Origin: Pareuzebyella sediminis
GTDB lineage: Bacteria > Bacteroidota > Bacteroidia > Flavobacteriales > Flavobacteriaceae
NCBI RefSeq assembly: GCF_008367235.1
Contig: NZ_VTZS01000001.1
Location: 744,001 to 808,000 of the forward strand
Reading direction: 5' to 3'
Length of the DNA stretch: 64,000 nucleotides
The notes under the pieces: model-generated
Databases searched by the model: none
Told to the model about the DNA's origin: nothing
Seen by the model: only the letters and a program-made list of their open reading frames with translations
Shown: positions 28,926 through 37,665 of the stretch, in pieces
Layout of the letters: the number at the start of each line of letters is the position of its first letter
Position numbering within the stretch: the stretch's first letter is position 1
Made by a program: the position numbers and the translations under genes

Positions 28926-29271
28926 GTAAGCAGGCCGAACTGTAATGCGCAACGCAATGTGCTGCAATACCTACGGGCCCGAACATAGGTATGGCGCTAC
29001 TTTGGCATACGGTATAAAATGGAAGGTCCGGGGGACTTTTTCTTGCGACTAAAAAGTTTCTACAATACAATTCAACACTTATGAACGGACCGACGGTGGG
29101 AGGGGCGTGACATCGCAACCCATTTTGCGTGGACAGTCATGCATTCCGATAGGTAATGAACAACCCGCTAGAAATAGTGTTGTTTGGTATGGTGTCTTAC
29201 ATGAAAACGTTGAAAAACTAGAAGCGTTACCGTAATTTTGTGTTTCAAATACGTCACCTAATTTTTGAAAT
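28926..29271. other. Intergenic region with a degenerate repeat copy
   Basis: About 345 bases with no gene. The stretch around 29070-29110 (CGGACCGACGGTGGGAGGGG) is a third, shorter relative of the repeat found at 29972 and 32632. The start of the AT-rich island falls about here. Confidence 0.5.
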
Positions 29272-29871
29272 GTGCCAGCAAAAAGACAACAATTACCCCA
29301 AGAAGCCCCTATAGATCTAGAAAAATTCATTTTTTGCTTAGAAGGGGTTCATGATATAGAAACGGAGGAGGTTACCGAAGCACAAAAAAACCTGGAACAT
29401 TTGGCTATGCAGTATGGGGTGGCCAGCATTTATCAAACCTGTGACACCATTGAAGGTCTAGAGGCTAGTTTAAATGCATTGGTCATGGAGGATCATCATT
29501 TTAAAGACTATGAAATCATTTACTTGGTGATATCAGGGGAGGCAAATAGTATTTGTTTAAATGACTACTACTATAGTTTACAGGAAATCGCAGAACATTT
29601 TGAAGGAAAGTTAAAAGGGAAGATCTTACATTTTTCAAATGCAAAAGTGCTGGATCTAGACGAAGAAGAAGCACAATATTTTCTGGATATCACAAACGCA
29701 AAAGGGGTTTCTGGCTATGGTATGGCATACAACGGACTAAGTAGCTCGAATCTTGACAAGGCCTTTTTTAACTTGTTTAAGGAAGATGATAATATGTTGG
29801 CCGTGGTAGAAGAATTGCATCGCAGACATTATAATGTCTGTAAACTACTGGATTTTAGATTGTATTATTAA
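29272..29871 (+). CDS. DUF6642-like protein of unknown function
   Basis: A 199 aa protein. The only early in-frame start is GTG at 29272, because a TGA closes the frame six bases before it. The order FIFCLEGVHD near the N-terminus, YEIIYLVISGEAN, SLQEIAEHFEGKLKGKILHFSN and GVSGYGMAYNGLSS matches what I remember of DUF6642. In that family I recall a histidine after YLAF and a cysteine in a GSC motif at the HF strand; here the corresponding positions read YLVISG and HFSNAK, so both would be missing. The gene is the first of the AT-rich island. Function unknown. Confidence 0.6.
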   Translation: MPAKRQQLPQEAPIDLEKFIFCLEGVHDIETEEVTEAQKNLEHLAMQYGVASIYQTCDTIEGLEASLNALVMEDHHFKDYEIIYLVISGEANSICLNDYYYSLQEIAEHFEGKLKGKILHFSNAKVLDLDEEEAQYFLDITNAKGVSGYGMAYNGLSSSNLDKAFFNLFKEDDNMLAVVEELHRRHYNVCKLLDFRLYY

Positions 29872-30260
29872 TACCTGGCTATACAACTTCCGTGGAATTT
29901 CGCCTGCGCACCAGCTTTCTTAATGAGTATTTCAGCCACCGGTTCAACCCATACTACCAAATGCATTCTCCATGTAACTTTGTTTTTGTAACCCGAAGTA
30001 TTTGGTACTACTTCTCCTTTAAATTTTTCTTCTCAAAAGATTCTTTTGATAACGGTATGACATGGAGCACTTTGCGAAATGCATGAATACCCTAAAAAAA
30101 CAATAAGAACCTTGTGAGTAAACATTTATTATACGAACCAACGGTAGGAGGGGAGGGTAATGTGTGTGGAATGGGTTGTTTTTGTTCTAGTTTATATGAA
30201 AATAGTTGTTTCTTTAATGGATAAATATAAAAGACCCATCTAATAATTCTGATAAAGTAT
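29872..30260. other. Intergenic region between the DUF6642-like gene and the tail remnant
   Basis: About 390 bases holding the repeat copy described separately and AT-rich promoter space just before the next ATG. The open frame across 29892-30086 shows no protein-like features. Confidence 0.5.
29972..30182. repeat. Imperfect direct repeat, copy upstream of the tail remnant
   Basis: It matches 32632-32895 in the same orientation: both contain ATGTAACTT, a CATGAATACC(C)TAAAAAA(A/G)CAATAA block and a final GG(A)AATGTGTGTRGAATGGG segment (copy 1 reads GGTAATGTGTGTGGAATGGG). The minus-strand reading of both copies gives KVL...ESF.K+IKE-like residues, so it may be the eroded end of a mobile element with the beginning of a transposase-like gene. 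Identity is partial, with indels. Confidence 0.65.
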
Positions 30261-31304
30261 ATGCAACCATCTTTTCAACATATCATGACGTTCTCATGTC
30301 AACATCAATATTTTAAAGATGGCTTGTTCAAAGCAATTTATTATTCTTGTCCTGAAAGTACATCGAAGCTTTTAAAGGACTTAGGAATAGTTATAAAATA
30401 TTTTTCAGGTGGATTTCATTTGCTGTCCTCTAACCCTGAATTGCTTGCAACAGAAATTCGGTCCAATCCATTGCAGTTTTATCTGAATTGTAAAGATCCT
30501 TATTTTATTAATTACTCAGATCTTTCAAAGTTTTCACCGAGCGAAGATTTATTCTATTTCAATAATTTAGATTCTTCATTTAATGATGTGGGCAAAACTT
30601 TTGATTTACAAATTGAAGACTTTACAGAAGAAAAGGACATTGTTAAATTAAGTCATGGTGCATTTAAGATTCCTTCATATGCCGAAGGGAAATCATATAA
30701 ATATAAAGACGCTTCTAACGAAGAAATTTCTGAGAATCTCATTCTTAGTAATACGGATGAACCTGACACAGTCTTAGTCAACAATTTACCTCAAGGTTTA
30801 ATACGAGTTTTTCAAGATGATGAATTCGTTCAAAGTATATATCATTTTCACAGTTCCGTTTGGAATAAACCGTTAGGAGCCGTTGAGATTTTCAGTGGTG
30901 CCTTGTATGACCATTTCAAAAAACATGGAAAAGTCAACTATAGTGTAAATTTTAAGAATCGTGAAACCATATGGAACTACTATTTAATAGATTTTCCTTT
31001 TTTTAATTACGAAGATTTGAAAATAATCAACAAAAATAAGGAAGTGGTTTTTAAGCCACCCGAAAAGAAAGTAATACAAGGAAATTCTAAGGGACTTTTA
31101 TTTCAATCGAAAGAAAAAATTCCGCTTTTGGAGTATACCGATGATCATTTTCAATTGGTCGAAAACTTTGATGAGGCTTTAGGGTATGGTAAAGTGGTGG
31201 TAAAGATTTTGCCTAGAGCTTCTACGGATTTCATATATCAAGAAAATATCGATGTAAATGATTCATCAGAACCAGAAACATTCTATTCACATATTTATTT
31301 GTAA
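30261..31304 (+). CDS. Accessory protein of a contractile injection system remnant (unknown function)
   Basis: A 347 aa protein with no signal peptide. The C-terminal half has a beta-rich segment (IYHFHSSVWNKPLGAVEIF, KVNYSVNFKNRETIWNYYLID, GLLFQSKEKIPLLE, KVVVKILPRAS) resembling proteins I associate with loci placed just before a contractile tail sheath gene in Bacteroidetes. It is followed after eight bases by a small protein gene, then by a broken sheath gene and a tube gene, so an injection-system origin is inferred mainly from context. Codon use is more AT-rich than in flanking housekeeping genes. Confidence 0.55.
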   Translation: MQPSFQHIMTFSCQHQYFKDGLFKAIYYSCPESTSKLLKDLGIVIKYFSGGFHLLSSNPELLATEIRSNPLQFYLNCKDPYFINYSDLSKFSPSEDLFYFNNLDSSFNDVGKTFDLQIEDFTEEKDIVKLSHGAFKIPSYAEGKSYKYKDASNEEISENLILSNTDEPDTVLVNNLPQGLIRVFQDDEFVQSIYHFHSSVWNKPLGAVEIFSGALYDHFKKHGKVNYSVNFKNRETIWNYYLIDFPFFNYEDLKIINKNKEVVFKPPEKKVIQGNSKGLLFQSKEKIPLLEYTDDHFQLVENFDEALGYGKVVVKILPRASTDFIYQENIDVNDSSEPETFYSHIYL

Positions 31305-31312
31305 TAAATTTT

Positions 31313-31723
31313 ATGCATCAAAAACGACCAGAACACAATTTAAATGACGAAGGTATTACTGAATCAAACTCAAGAATTGAAATTCATAAGCAGGGTACTA
31401 TCGACGCAAATGGTGAATGGCAACCAATTTTAGCAGAACTAAAAGGGTGCAATATATTTGAGGTTATCGCGGTGGCTTATGGCGAGAAGGGCGAAGGAAA
31501 ATATGCAACCTTACATGCTATTGTATCCAATGCATATACCGGAAATAGAGGTAACATAAAACCTTCAAGTAATTACTATGGTTGGCAATGGTGGAGAAGA
31601 ATCGGACTTCGTTGGGTAGGGACGCCTTTTAGCTATAGTCTTGAGATGAAAACATATTCTAGTTATGGTAACTCGGGTAAAATACAGTACAGTATTAACA
31701 AATTAGGAAAGAATATAGTTTAA
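31313..31723 (+). CDS. Small beta-sandwich-like protein of the injection-system locus
   Basis: A 136 aa protein: GTIDANGEWQPILAELKGCNIFEVIAVA, a GKYATLHAIVSNAY segment, and YGWQWWRRIGLRWVGTPFSYSLEM. This order resembles a family of soluble beta-sandwich proteins found near contractile tail genes in many bacteria, probably adhesin- or fiber-like. That match is from memory. It starts eight bases after the preceding gene and ends five bases before the sheath remnant, so the three once formed one operon. Confidence 0.55.
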   Translation: MHQKRPEHNLNDEGITESNSRIEIHKQGTIDANGEWQPILAELKGCNIFEVIAVAYGEKGEGKYATLHAIVSNAYTGNRGNIKPSSNYYGWQWWRRIGLRWVGTPFSYSLEMKTYSSYGNSGKIQYSINKLGKNIV

Positions 31724-31728
31724 GAATT

Positions 31729-31972
31729 ATGTCAAAAAAAAGGCAATTCCAATAACGTACAAAACACCAGGTGTATATATTGAAGAAAAGAATGCTTTTC
31801 CTGTATGTTTGAGCCAAACGATGCCAATACTTGGGTTACTGCAAAAAGTATGATTGTTAATTTTCTTACCGAAAAATGGAAACAAGGAGCACTCGCAGGT
31901 TCATCTCCAGAGGATGCTTTTGATGTTCAAATAGGTTTAGGAACCTTACAACAACAAATGCAAAAATCATAA
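31729..31972 (+). pseudogene. Contractile tail sheath gene reduced to its two ends
   Basis: The first frame stops after eight codons (MSKKRQFQ). Shifting by one base in the A8 run gives KAIPITYKTPGVYIEEKNAF, the typical sheath N-terminus. A second shift leads to FEPNDANTWVTAKSMIVNFL and KQGALAGSSPEDAFDVQIGLG, the typical sheath C-terminal domain, ending QQQMQKS. The whole remnant is 244 bases, while sheath genes are usually well over 1 kb. So the middle is deleted, at least two frameshifts occurred, and a further small deletion precedes the last residues. A separate 55-codon frame from 31805 covers the C-terminal part. Confidence 0.85.
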
Positions 31973-32008
31973 CATAAACTCATTAAAAATTATTAAAACA
32001 TAAAAATT

Positions 32009-32467
32009 ATGGCAGGAGAAGCACAAGACACCAATTGGCCTTTACCAAAGTTTTACTTCAGTGTAGATTTTGGATCCATAACAAATATTCCATTTCAGGA
32101 AATTGACGGTTTGGACATTGAATCTGAACCCATTCATTATCGTCATGGCAATAGCCCTGTTTTTTCTGAGATCAGTATGCCAGGAATAGGAATGACTAAG
32201 AATAATAAAGTGACCATGAAAAAAGGCTTTTTCGCGAGGGATAATGCTTTTTGGGACTGGTACCTAAAAATAAAAATGAACACCATTGAACGTCAAAATG
32301 TTGTTATTAAACTTTTAGATGAAGGTGGTAATCCCACAATGACATGGACATTATCAAACGCCTATCCTACTAAAATTAGTTCAACCGATCTTAAATCGGA
32401 TGGTAGCGAAGTCGCCATTGAGAGCATTGAAATAGCGCATGAGGGATTAACTATTGCTAACGGATAG
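32009..32467 (+). CDS. Contractile tail tube protein (gp19 family)
   Basis: A 152 aa intact protein of the T4 gp19-like/eCIS tube family: PLPKFYFSVDFGS near the start, FQEIDGLDIESEPIHYRHGNS, KVTMKKGFFARDNAFWDWY and ILEP-like SIEIAHEGLTIANG at the end. Tube proteins stack as hexameric rings inside the sheath. It lies 36 bases after the broken sheath gene and there are no baseplate, spike or ATPase genes nearby, so a working injection system is not encoded here. The intact frame could mean recent decay or a new use. Confidence 0.85.
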   Translation: MAGEAQDTNWPLPKFYFSVDFGSITNIPFQEIDGLDIESEPIHYRHGNSPVFSEISMPGIGMTKNNKVTMKKGFFARDNAFWDWYLKIKMNTIERQNVVIKLLDEGGNPTMTWTLSNAYPTKISSTDLKSDGSEVAIESIEIAHEGLTIANG

Positions 32468-32887
32468 TTTTCATGAGCCTATCAGAATTTTTTAAACTAG
32501 TCAGTAAAACTGCTATGACATAATTGTTGACGATATGAGCCTTAAGGCAGTCATGTCTACAATTATATCAAATACGGTGGTATTGGCCGTTTTACACATT
32601 GGACCAATCTGTATCATAATGTTCTTGCGTTATGTAACTTGAGCTTTGGTTACGGCATAATAATAAAGATTGAGAATCTTTATTATTTGAGCGAGAAGGT
32701 GTGCGGGCAAAATTGCTACAATCTTCTTTGATTTTTTCTTTCCAAAAGCTTTCTTCTAAAAAGGTAATGAAATCGAAAAGCACTTTCGCTTTGAAATTCA
32801 TGAATACCTAAAAAAGCAATAAACAAACAATGAATAAATACTTATTAACTGACCGACGACAGGAGAAGGAAATGTGTGTAGAATGGG
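32468..32887. other. Intergenic region with repeat and strong hairpin
   Basis: About 420 bases with no convincing gene. It contains the second copy of the flanking repeat and, within it, a perfect hairpin of the CTCGCTCA family (both listed separately). Very short frames after the tube gene (MSLSEFFKLVSKTAMT and a 35-codon one at 32535) could be remains of the next injection-system gene. Confidence 0.5.
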
Positions 32888-32895
32888 CTATTTAA
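32632..32895. repeat. Imperfect direct repeat, copy downstream of the tail remnant
   Basis: The same element as at 29972, in the same orientation, but longer by about 50 bases because a hairpin unit (about 32655-32710) is inserted. On the minus strand the copy carries a frame starting MNFKAKVLFDFITFLEES, which may be the beginning of a decayed transposase-like gene. The two copies bracket the injection-system remnant. Confidence 0.65.
32659..32687. repeat. Hairpin repeat, CTCGCTCA family, unit 1
   Basis: Perfect 13-base arms AATAATAAAGATT/AATCTTTATTATT around GAG. On the minus strand it is preceded by CTCGCTCA and followed by ATGCCGT, just like the unit at 39344. Confidence 0.8.
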
Positions 32896-35800
32896 GTCTA
32901 TTTTTTAATTCTGATACCTTGTTTTTATGTCCTTTCGTTGGACTTTTTAAGTTTCCGAGAAGGTTAAGAACGCTATTTATTGTGCTTGAATACAGTTCTT
33001 TTTTATTCAACTTCAAAAAGTTATTCAAATAGTTTGTGTTGATGGGACTTTGACTATAATAACTAATATACTTCTTAACTATACTATTAAAAGCGGACTT
33101 ATGTATTACATTTCGACAAGAAAACAACCAATCATATGGTGGATATTTTTTTGAACACACATCTAACAATAACGTTTCTTGAGTTTTTGGAGGATGATTG
33201 TCTTTAACAAAACGAACAAATTTCTCAAACTTCTTATAATTTTTTTGTGAGTATAAAAATCTCGAATATGAATCCAAAATCAAATCTTCATTGTTTAATT
33301 TTTTAATACTGTATGCATAATTTCGAAGACTGGCTCCCTCTAAATTAGTAATTGTTTGAGCGTACATTTTAAAATCTTTCTTATAAATTATTGATAACCA
33401 ATCTTTTAGATGGTTTAGAACTGATGGGTAATTACTCCAATAGGTTAGAAATAATAATAGTTTATCAATTAAAGCCTGTTTTTGAACAGACGTTAAACCT
33501 TTTTTATCGGTTGTTTTATTGTACATTAACATTAAAGTCGAGTATAACTGGCTACTATATTTAGGCTTTATTTTTTCAATAATAATATCAAAAAAGTTCC
33601 AGTTATATGGAGGATAGTGCTTAATATGTTCTTGAAATATTTCATTAACCCCAAGAGTTATAGTTTGGTCATCATAGTTGAAATAAGTATTGATATACTT
33701 TTCAATATTAGCCAAAGTTGAAAAATCATTATTTAATTTCATATACTTGAAACACATCTTTGGGAAGGAGATGTATATTGCTTTTTCTTCTTTGCTTAAC
33801 GAAACCAAAAATTCTCTTTTTAGCTTTAGATGAATGTTAGATAGAATTTCATCATCTATGTTGATATTCTCATTATCCGATTTAGGTATCAAAAAAATCA
33901 ATTTATTAATAATACTGTCAAGTGAGAAAACACCTTTGGCCGCAGTACTATTCGAAGTGTATTCTTCGCTAAGTTTTTTAAAGTAATAATTGGTAAGCTC
34001 AGTTATGATTAATTCGTCCTTAATGTGTTCCTTTTCAATATAATTCTCTGCTAAGGAAATAAGAATATTCTTAGCTTTTTCATCCTCAATCTTATCTTCA
34101 TTAAGGTTTTCTAACATTTTGTCAATAAATTTTGGGCCAAATAAAGAAGTGGTAACTTCAAAATCTTCAGGTGAAGTAGGATACGAGCCAAGGAGTTTCG
34201 GCTCCTCAATAACTTTTCCTTCAAGGTTACTCCGAAGACCTTTAATGAGAGCTATGTCTGTTTTAAAAATTTCAATGAACTCCTCTATTTTTCGATGTAT
34301 GCCCTCGACAGTTGTATCAGGTTTTATTGAATTGTTTAAATATTGAAACAGTCTATTATAAGGCATCTTATAGTTAGTGTCATCTAAAAACCACTTTGAT
34401 GCTCTACACAAACCTTTGAAATTCGCAAAATCTGGTATTAATTGTGTGAATTCATTGTTAGAAAAAACACTTTTTATAAAGGTGTAATCTCTCAAATTCT
34501 TCCTAATCTCATTTTTTACATTTTTATATTCTAATAAGCCGACTAATATTTCCAAAATAGGTGACGCAATGGAATTGTAATCTTCAAACTTATTGCTATT
34601 GTAGTCATACGCTATTTCTATTTGTTCTAAAAGAGTTCTTACTTCCCTTTTATTAATTCCTTTTTCTGCATCAATATTCAATAATTCTAATACCTCTTTT
34701 AGTTCTCCATTTTCAATCAATATTCGAAGCTCATCCGGCACATCTTTATCTATATCTATATTTAGAATAAACGGTTCTATTTTGTCAAAATGGACTTCTC
34801 TATTACGCTTAAAAAAACGTTTTTGATTACGGTTTAGTACTAGCTCATTTTTTCCCAGTTTTAAAATAAAATTTTGGTTCTTTTGTTCAATTTGATTTCT
34901 TAAAGCGCTATTGATTTTATTTAGAAAGTTAATGTCATCTAGCAGTATCTGGTACAAATGATTCCATTCTTGTTTTATAATTAAAAGTTTGATTAAAAAC
35001 TCATCTGCTTTGTTATCGAACTCTAGACTAATGTATTCTTTACCTATTTGACGTTTAATTAAGTCTCGTTCGGTTTGGAGATTATTTAAGAATTGAATAA
35101 TTTTTCTTGGATTAGTAGTAAACTCTTGACATATAAGTCTAATACCTATCTTGGATAACTCCAGTTCATATTTTTTGTTAATCTTATTAGTAAAGTCAAC
35201 TAACTCCTTAGGCGTAAATTTTTTCAACCTTATAATCTGATGAAAAATCTTTCTTAAATACTCTTCAGCATCTTCGGTTTCTCCATTCAAGAAGGATGTT
35301 ATCCCATTTTCATCAACAGGAATAATAAAAATAATATTCTCAGTTTCAAGAAAATTCTTCATTGTAGCCAATGTTTCCTTTAAATTTTCATTGTCACAAC
35401 GGTCTAGGTTGTCAATCACTATAACAATCTTCTTGTAATCTTTTTCTGAGAGAATAAACTTTTTAAACTTAGTCATCCGATCATCATCAATACCAAAAAT
35501 CTTACCTATAATAAGTTTAAAAGTTTCTTCGAATTTCTCTGGCTCAATTAATTTAGATTGTTTAATTGTGAAAGGGATAACTCTAAAGAAATCCCTTGAT
35601 AAATAAAATAGAAATGAAGCTAGTAAAGAAACCAATACAAGAATCGATTTCGTATCATCGTCCTTAATCTTAGGCAACACAAACATGCCTATTATCAGCA
35701 GAAGAATCACGGCTGATAAAATCAATAAAGAAATTCGCTTACCATTAATTGGAGTTTTGCTTTTTTTTGGGTCTTGAGTGGTGGTCTCCTTATAAAGAAT

Positions 35801-36142
35801 ATTATCAATTGCCTCTTCTTTAAGTATTTTGAATTCAGAGTTTAGACTTTTAATGAAACTTCTTCTAAAGTCATCATTGGAGTATTTCCATGCATCATAC
35901 TTAAAATAAGCAATTTTGTCCTTTCTGTTATCTAAATTGTGAACCTTGACAAAGCTTTCAAGAGTACTTATGATAGTTGATTTACCGCTACCCCAACCAC
36001 CAAAAAGCCCTATATTTTGCTTACCAGAAGAGCCCTTAACTACTTCAAATAAGGTTTCAGCATATGGTTTGGTACCTAATAAGTCCTCGTTTACTTCACT
36101 GGATAAATCGAACTCTTTGTCTTCTATGAACTTGATGGCCAT
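32888..36142 (-). CDS. KAP family P-loop ATPase, membrane-associated
   Basis: I take the start at 36142 (MAIKFIEDKEFDLSSEV), as in KAP proteins, giving 1084 aa; an open frame runs further upstream. Walker A is GLFGGWGSGKST at 45-56; Walker B is IVIVIDNLDRCD at 239-250. Two membrane helices (about 137-157 and 166-182) are inserted between them, as in KAP NTPases. YDAWKYSNDDFRRSFI and LRKIFHQIIRLKKFTPKEL are also family-like. The last 600 residues are helical and unlike anything I know. KAP ATPases include plasmid-borne exclusion proteins and predicted phage-defence proteins; here it is a single gene in an accessory island. Confidence 0.88.
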   Translation of the reverse strand: MAIKFIEDKEFDLSSEVNEDLLGTKPYAETLFEVVKGSSGKQNIGLFGGWGSGKSTIISTLESFVKVHNLDNRKDKIAYFKYDAWKYSNDDFRRSFIKSLNSEFKILKEEAIDNILYKETTTQDPKKSKTPINGKRISLLILSAVILLLIIGMFVLPKIKDDDTKSILVLVSLLASFLFYLSRDFFRVIPFTIKQSKLIEPEKFEETFKLIIGKIFGIDDDRMTKFKKFILSEKDYKKIVIVIDNLDRCDNENLKETLATMKNFLETENIIFIIPVDENGITSFLNGETEDAEEYLRKIFHQIIRLKKFTPKELVDFTNKINKKYELELSKIGIRLICQEFTTNPRKIIQFLNNLQTERDLIKRQIGKEYISLEFDNKADEFLIKLLIIKQEWNHLYQILLDDINFLNKINSALRNQIEQKNQNFILKLGKNELVLNRNQKRFFKRNREVHFDKIEPFILNIDIDKDVPDELRILIENGELKEVLELLNIDAEKGINKREVRTLLEQIEIAYDYNSNKFEDYNSIASPILEILVGLLEYKNVKNEIRKNLRDYTFIKSVFSNNEFTQLIPDFANFKGLCRASKWFLDDTNYKMPYNRLFQYLNNSIKPDTTVEGIHRKIEEFIEIFKTDIALIKGLRSNLEGKVIEEPKLLGSYPTSPEDFEVTTSLFGPKFIDKMLENLNEDKIEDEKAKNILISLAENYIEKEHIKDELIITELTNYYFKKLSEEYTSNSTAAKGVFSLDSIINKLIFLIPKSDNENINIDDEILSNIHLKLKREFLVSLSKEEKAIYISFPKMCFKYMKLNNDFSTLANIEKYINTYFNYDDQTITLGVNEIFQEHIKHYPPYNWNFFDIIIEKIKPKYSSQLYSTLMLMYNKTTDKKGLTSVQKQALIDKLLLFLTYWSNYPSVLNHLKDWLSIIYKKDFKMYAQTITNLEGASLRNYAYSIKKLNNEDLILDSYSRFLYSQKNYKKFEKFVRFVKDNHPPKTQETLLLDVCSKKYPPYDWLFSCRNVIHKSAFNSIVKKYISYYSQSPINTNYLNNFLKLNKKELYSSTINSVLNLLGNLKSPTKGHKNKVSELKNRLK

Positions 36143-36229
36143 TAGGTTGATTTCAAAATATGTAAGATAAGTATTAGGTTGTAAAACTGTTAAATTTGAG
36201 AAATTACTTTTTAACATATTATAAACCAA

Positions 36230-36602
36230 GTTGTAAGGTTATTGGCCTAGGAGAATTTTATTCATGGCTTGTTATTTTTTTAATTCGGAATCCATGAATC
36301 TTAGATGAGGTTGTCTTTTGGCTAATCTCATTTTTCGATTTGGTAAAACACGTGATAAAATAAGTGCGACGATAGGAGCAATTCTTTTTCGGCGAGTCGC
36401 AGCGATGGCCTAACTAGGGGAGCTCATAAAATGACAAAACGGCCAGAGTAGGGGGCCTATTCATAGTACCAATGGAACCTCACTAAAAATGTACGTTGGG
36501 TACATTTTCTGTACGCTCGGCCTATACCTTATAAAAAAAATCTAAATTTTTGTGATTTTTTCAACACAAAGCTAACCAATAGACTATAAAAGATTTTGTA
36601 TT
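36230..36602. other. Divergent intergenic region
   Basis: About 370 bases between the KAP gene and the ECF sigma gene. A GC-richer patch at about 36360-36450 differs from its AT-rich surroundings and may be a fragment of an older insertion. No gene or clear repeat is supported. Confidence 0.45.
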
Positions 36603-37058
36603 GTGAGAAATAAGTTTGTTGCCATTATTAAAGAGAATGAAGGAATCATTTATAAGGTTACCAAAATATACACAGAACAATACGCTGATCAGCAAGATTT
36701 ATATCAAGAGATAGTTTATCAATTATGGAAATCTTTTGACAGTTTTAATGGCAAATCCAAAATTAGTACTTGGATATATAAAGTGGCATTAAATACTTCT
36801 TTGATGCATATCAAACGTAAAACTAAACATCCTAAACCAATTACTATCCCAGAAGATACGTTAATGGATGAAAGAATAGCACTATTGTATAAGCAGATAA
36901 AAAAATTAAATGAAGGAGAAAAAGCCATTATTTTCCTCTACTTGGAAGGTAAAAAACATAAAGAAATAGCCGCTATAACTGGATTTACCACATCTAATGT
37001 AGGTACACAGATAAGTAGGATTAAACAGAAATTAAAAACAGAAATCAATAAAAAATAA
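36603..37058 (+). CDS. ECF-type RNA polymerase sigma factor
   Basis: A 151 aa sigma-70 family protein starting with GTG. Region 2 is seen in YADQQDLYQEIVYQLWKSFDSFNGKSKISTWIYKVALNTSL and region 4 in LNEGEKAIIFLYLEGKKHKEIAAITGFTTSNVGTQISRIKQKL. It has no C-terminal extension. A 200 aa membrane protein gene starts five bases later, as expected for a sigma/regulator pair. The target promoters are unknown; it sits in the AT-rich island. Confidence 0.9.
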   Translation: MRNKFVAIIKENEGIIYKVTKIYTEQYADQQDLYQEIVYQLWKSFDSFNGKSKISTWIYKVALNTSLMHIKRKTKHPKPITIPEDTLMDERIALLYKQIKKLNEGEKAIIFLYLEGKKHKEIAAITGFTTSNVGTQISRIKQKLKTEINKK

Positions 37059-37062
37059 CATT

Positions 37063-37665
37063 ATGGAATTAGAAGAAATGAAAAACCTCTGGGAAGGTAT
37101 GAGTCAAAGATTAAATAATCAAAAAACACTTACCGATGAATTGGTAATTGAAATGACTCAGTTAAAATACAATAGCAAAACAAACTTTTTTAAGAACAAA
37201 GAATTTTTTGGACTTGCCGTAGCTTATACTATGATTGGAATAGTCATTTACTCTTTTGAATCTCTTGATACATGGTATTTGAAAACCTTTGGTATCGTTA
37301 TGATTATAATTTTAGGCATATTGCCTTTATTTTCAATAGATTGGGTAAAAAGATTAAGAAAAATAGAATTAACAAAATCAAGTTATAAGGAAGTCCTAGA
37401 ACAATTTTATAAGACCCAAAAAAGAATAAAACAAATTGAATCTATCGGTTTAATTATAAGTCCGTTCCTTTTTGTAAGTTCTTCTGTATTTTTCTCAAAA
37501 ATCATTGGAAATGAAGACTTATTCAAATTAAACATGTCATGGGCTTTAATCACAAGCATTGTATTAATATTTATTGGGACTATATACTTTATTATAATAT
37601 CAAATAAGAAAAAAAGGAAACAACTGAAGTCTATAGAACAGTTACTGAAAGAACTAAAACATTAG
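37063..37665 (+). CDS. Four-helix membrane protein, possible partner of the ECF sigma factor
   Basis: A 200 aa protein. The N-terminal 45 residues are soluble (MELEEMKNLWEGMSQRLNNQ), followed by two pairs of membrane helices (about 48-65 and 72-90; 125-143 and 155-175). It has no HxxxCxxC zinc anti-sigma motif. Similar LW...L N-termini occur in flavobacterial proteins that follow ECF sigma genes. Its five-base spacing from the sigma gene suggests translational coupling and an anti-sigma or sensor role, which is inference. Confidence 0.7.
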   Translation: MELEEMKNLWEGMSQRLNNQKTLTDELVIEMTQLKYNSKTNFFKNKEFFGLAVAYTMIGIVIYSFESLDTWYLKTFGIVMIIILGILPLFSIDWVKRLRKIELTKSSYKEVLEQFYKTQKRIKQIESIGLIISPFLFVSSSVFFSKIIGNEDLFKLNMSWALITSIVLIFIGTIYFIIISNKKKRKQLKSIEQLLKELKH

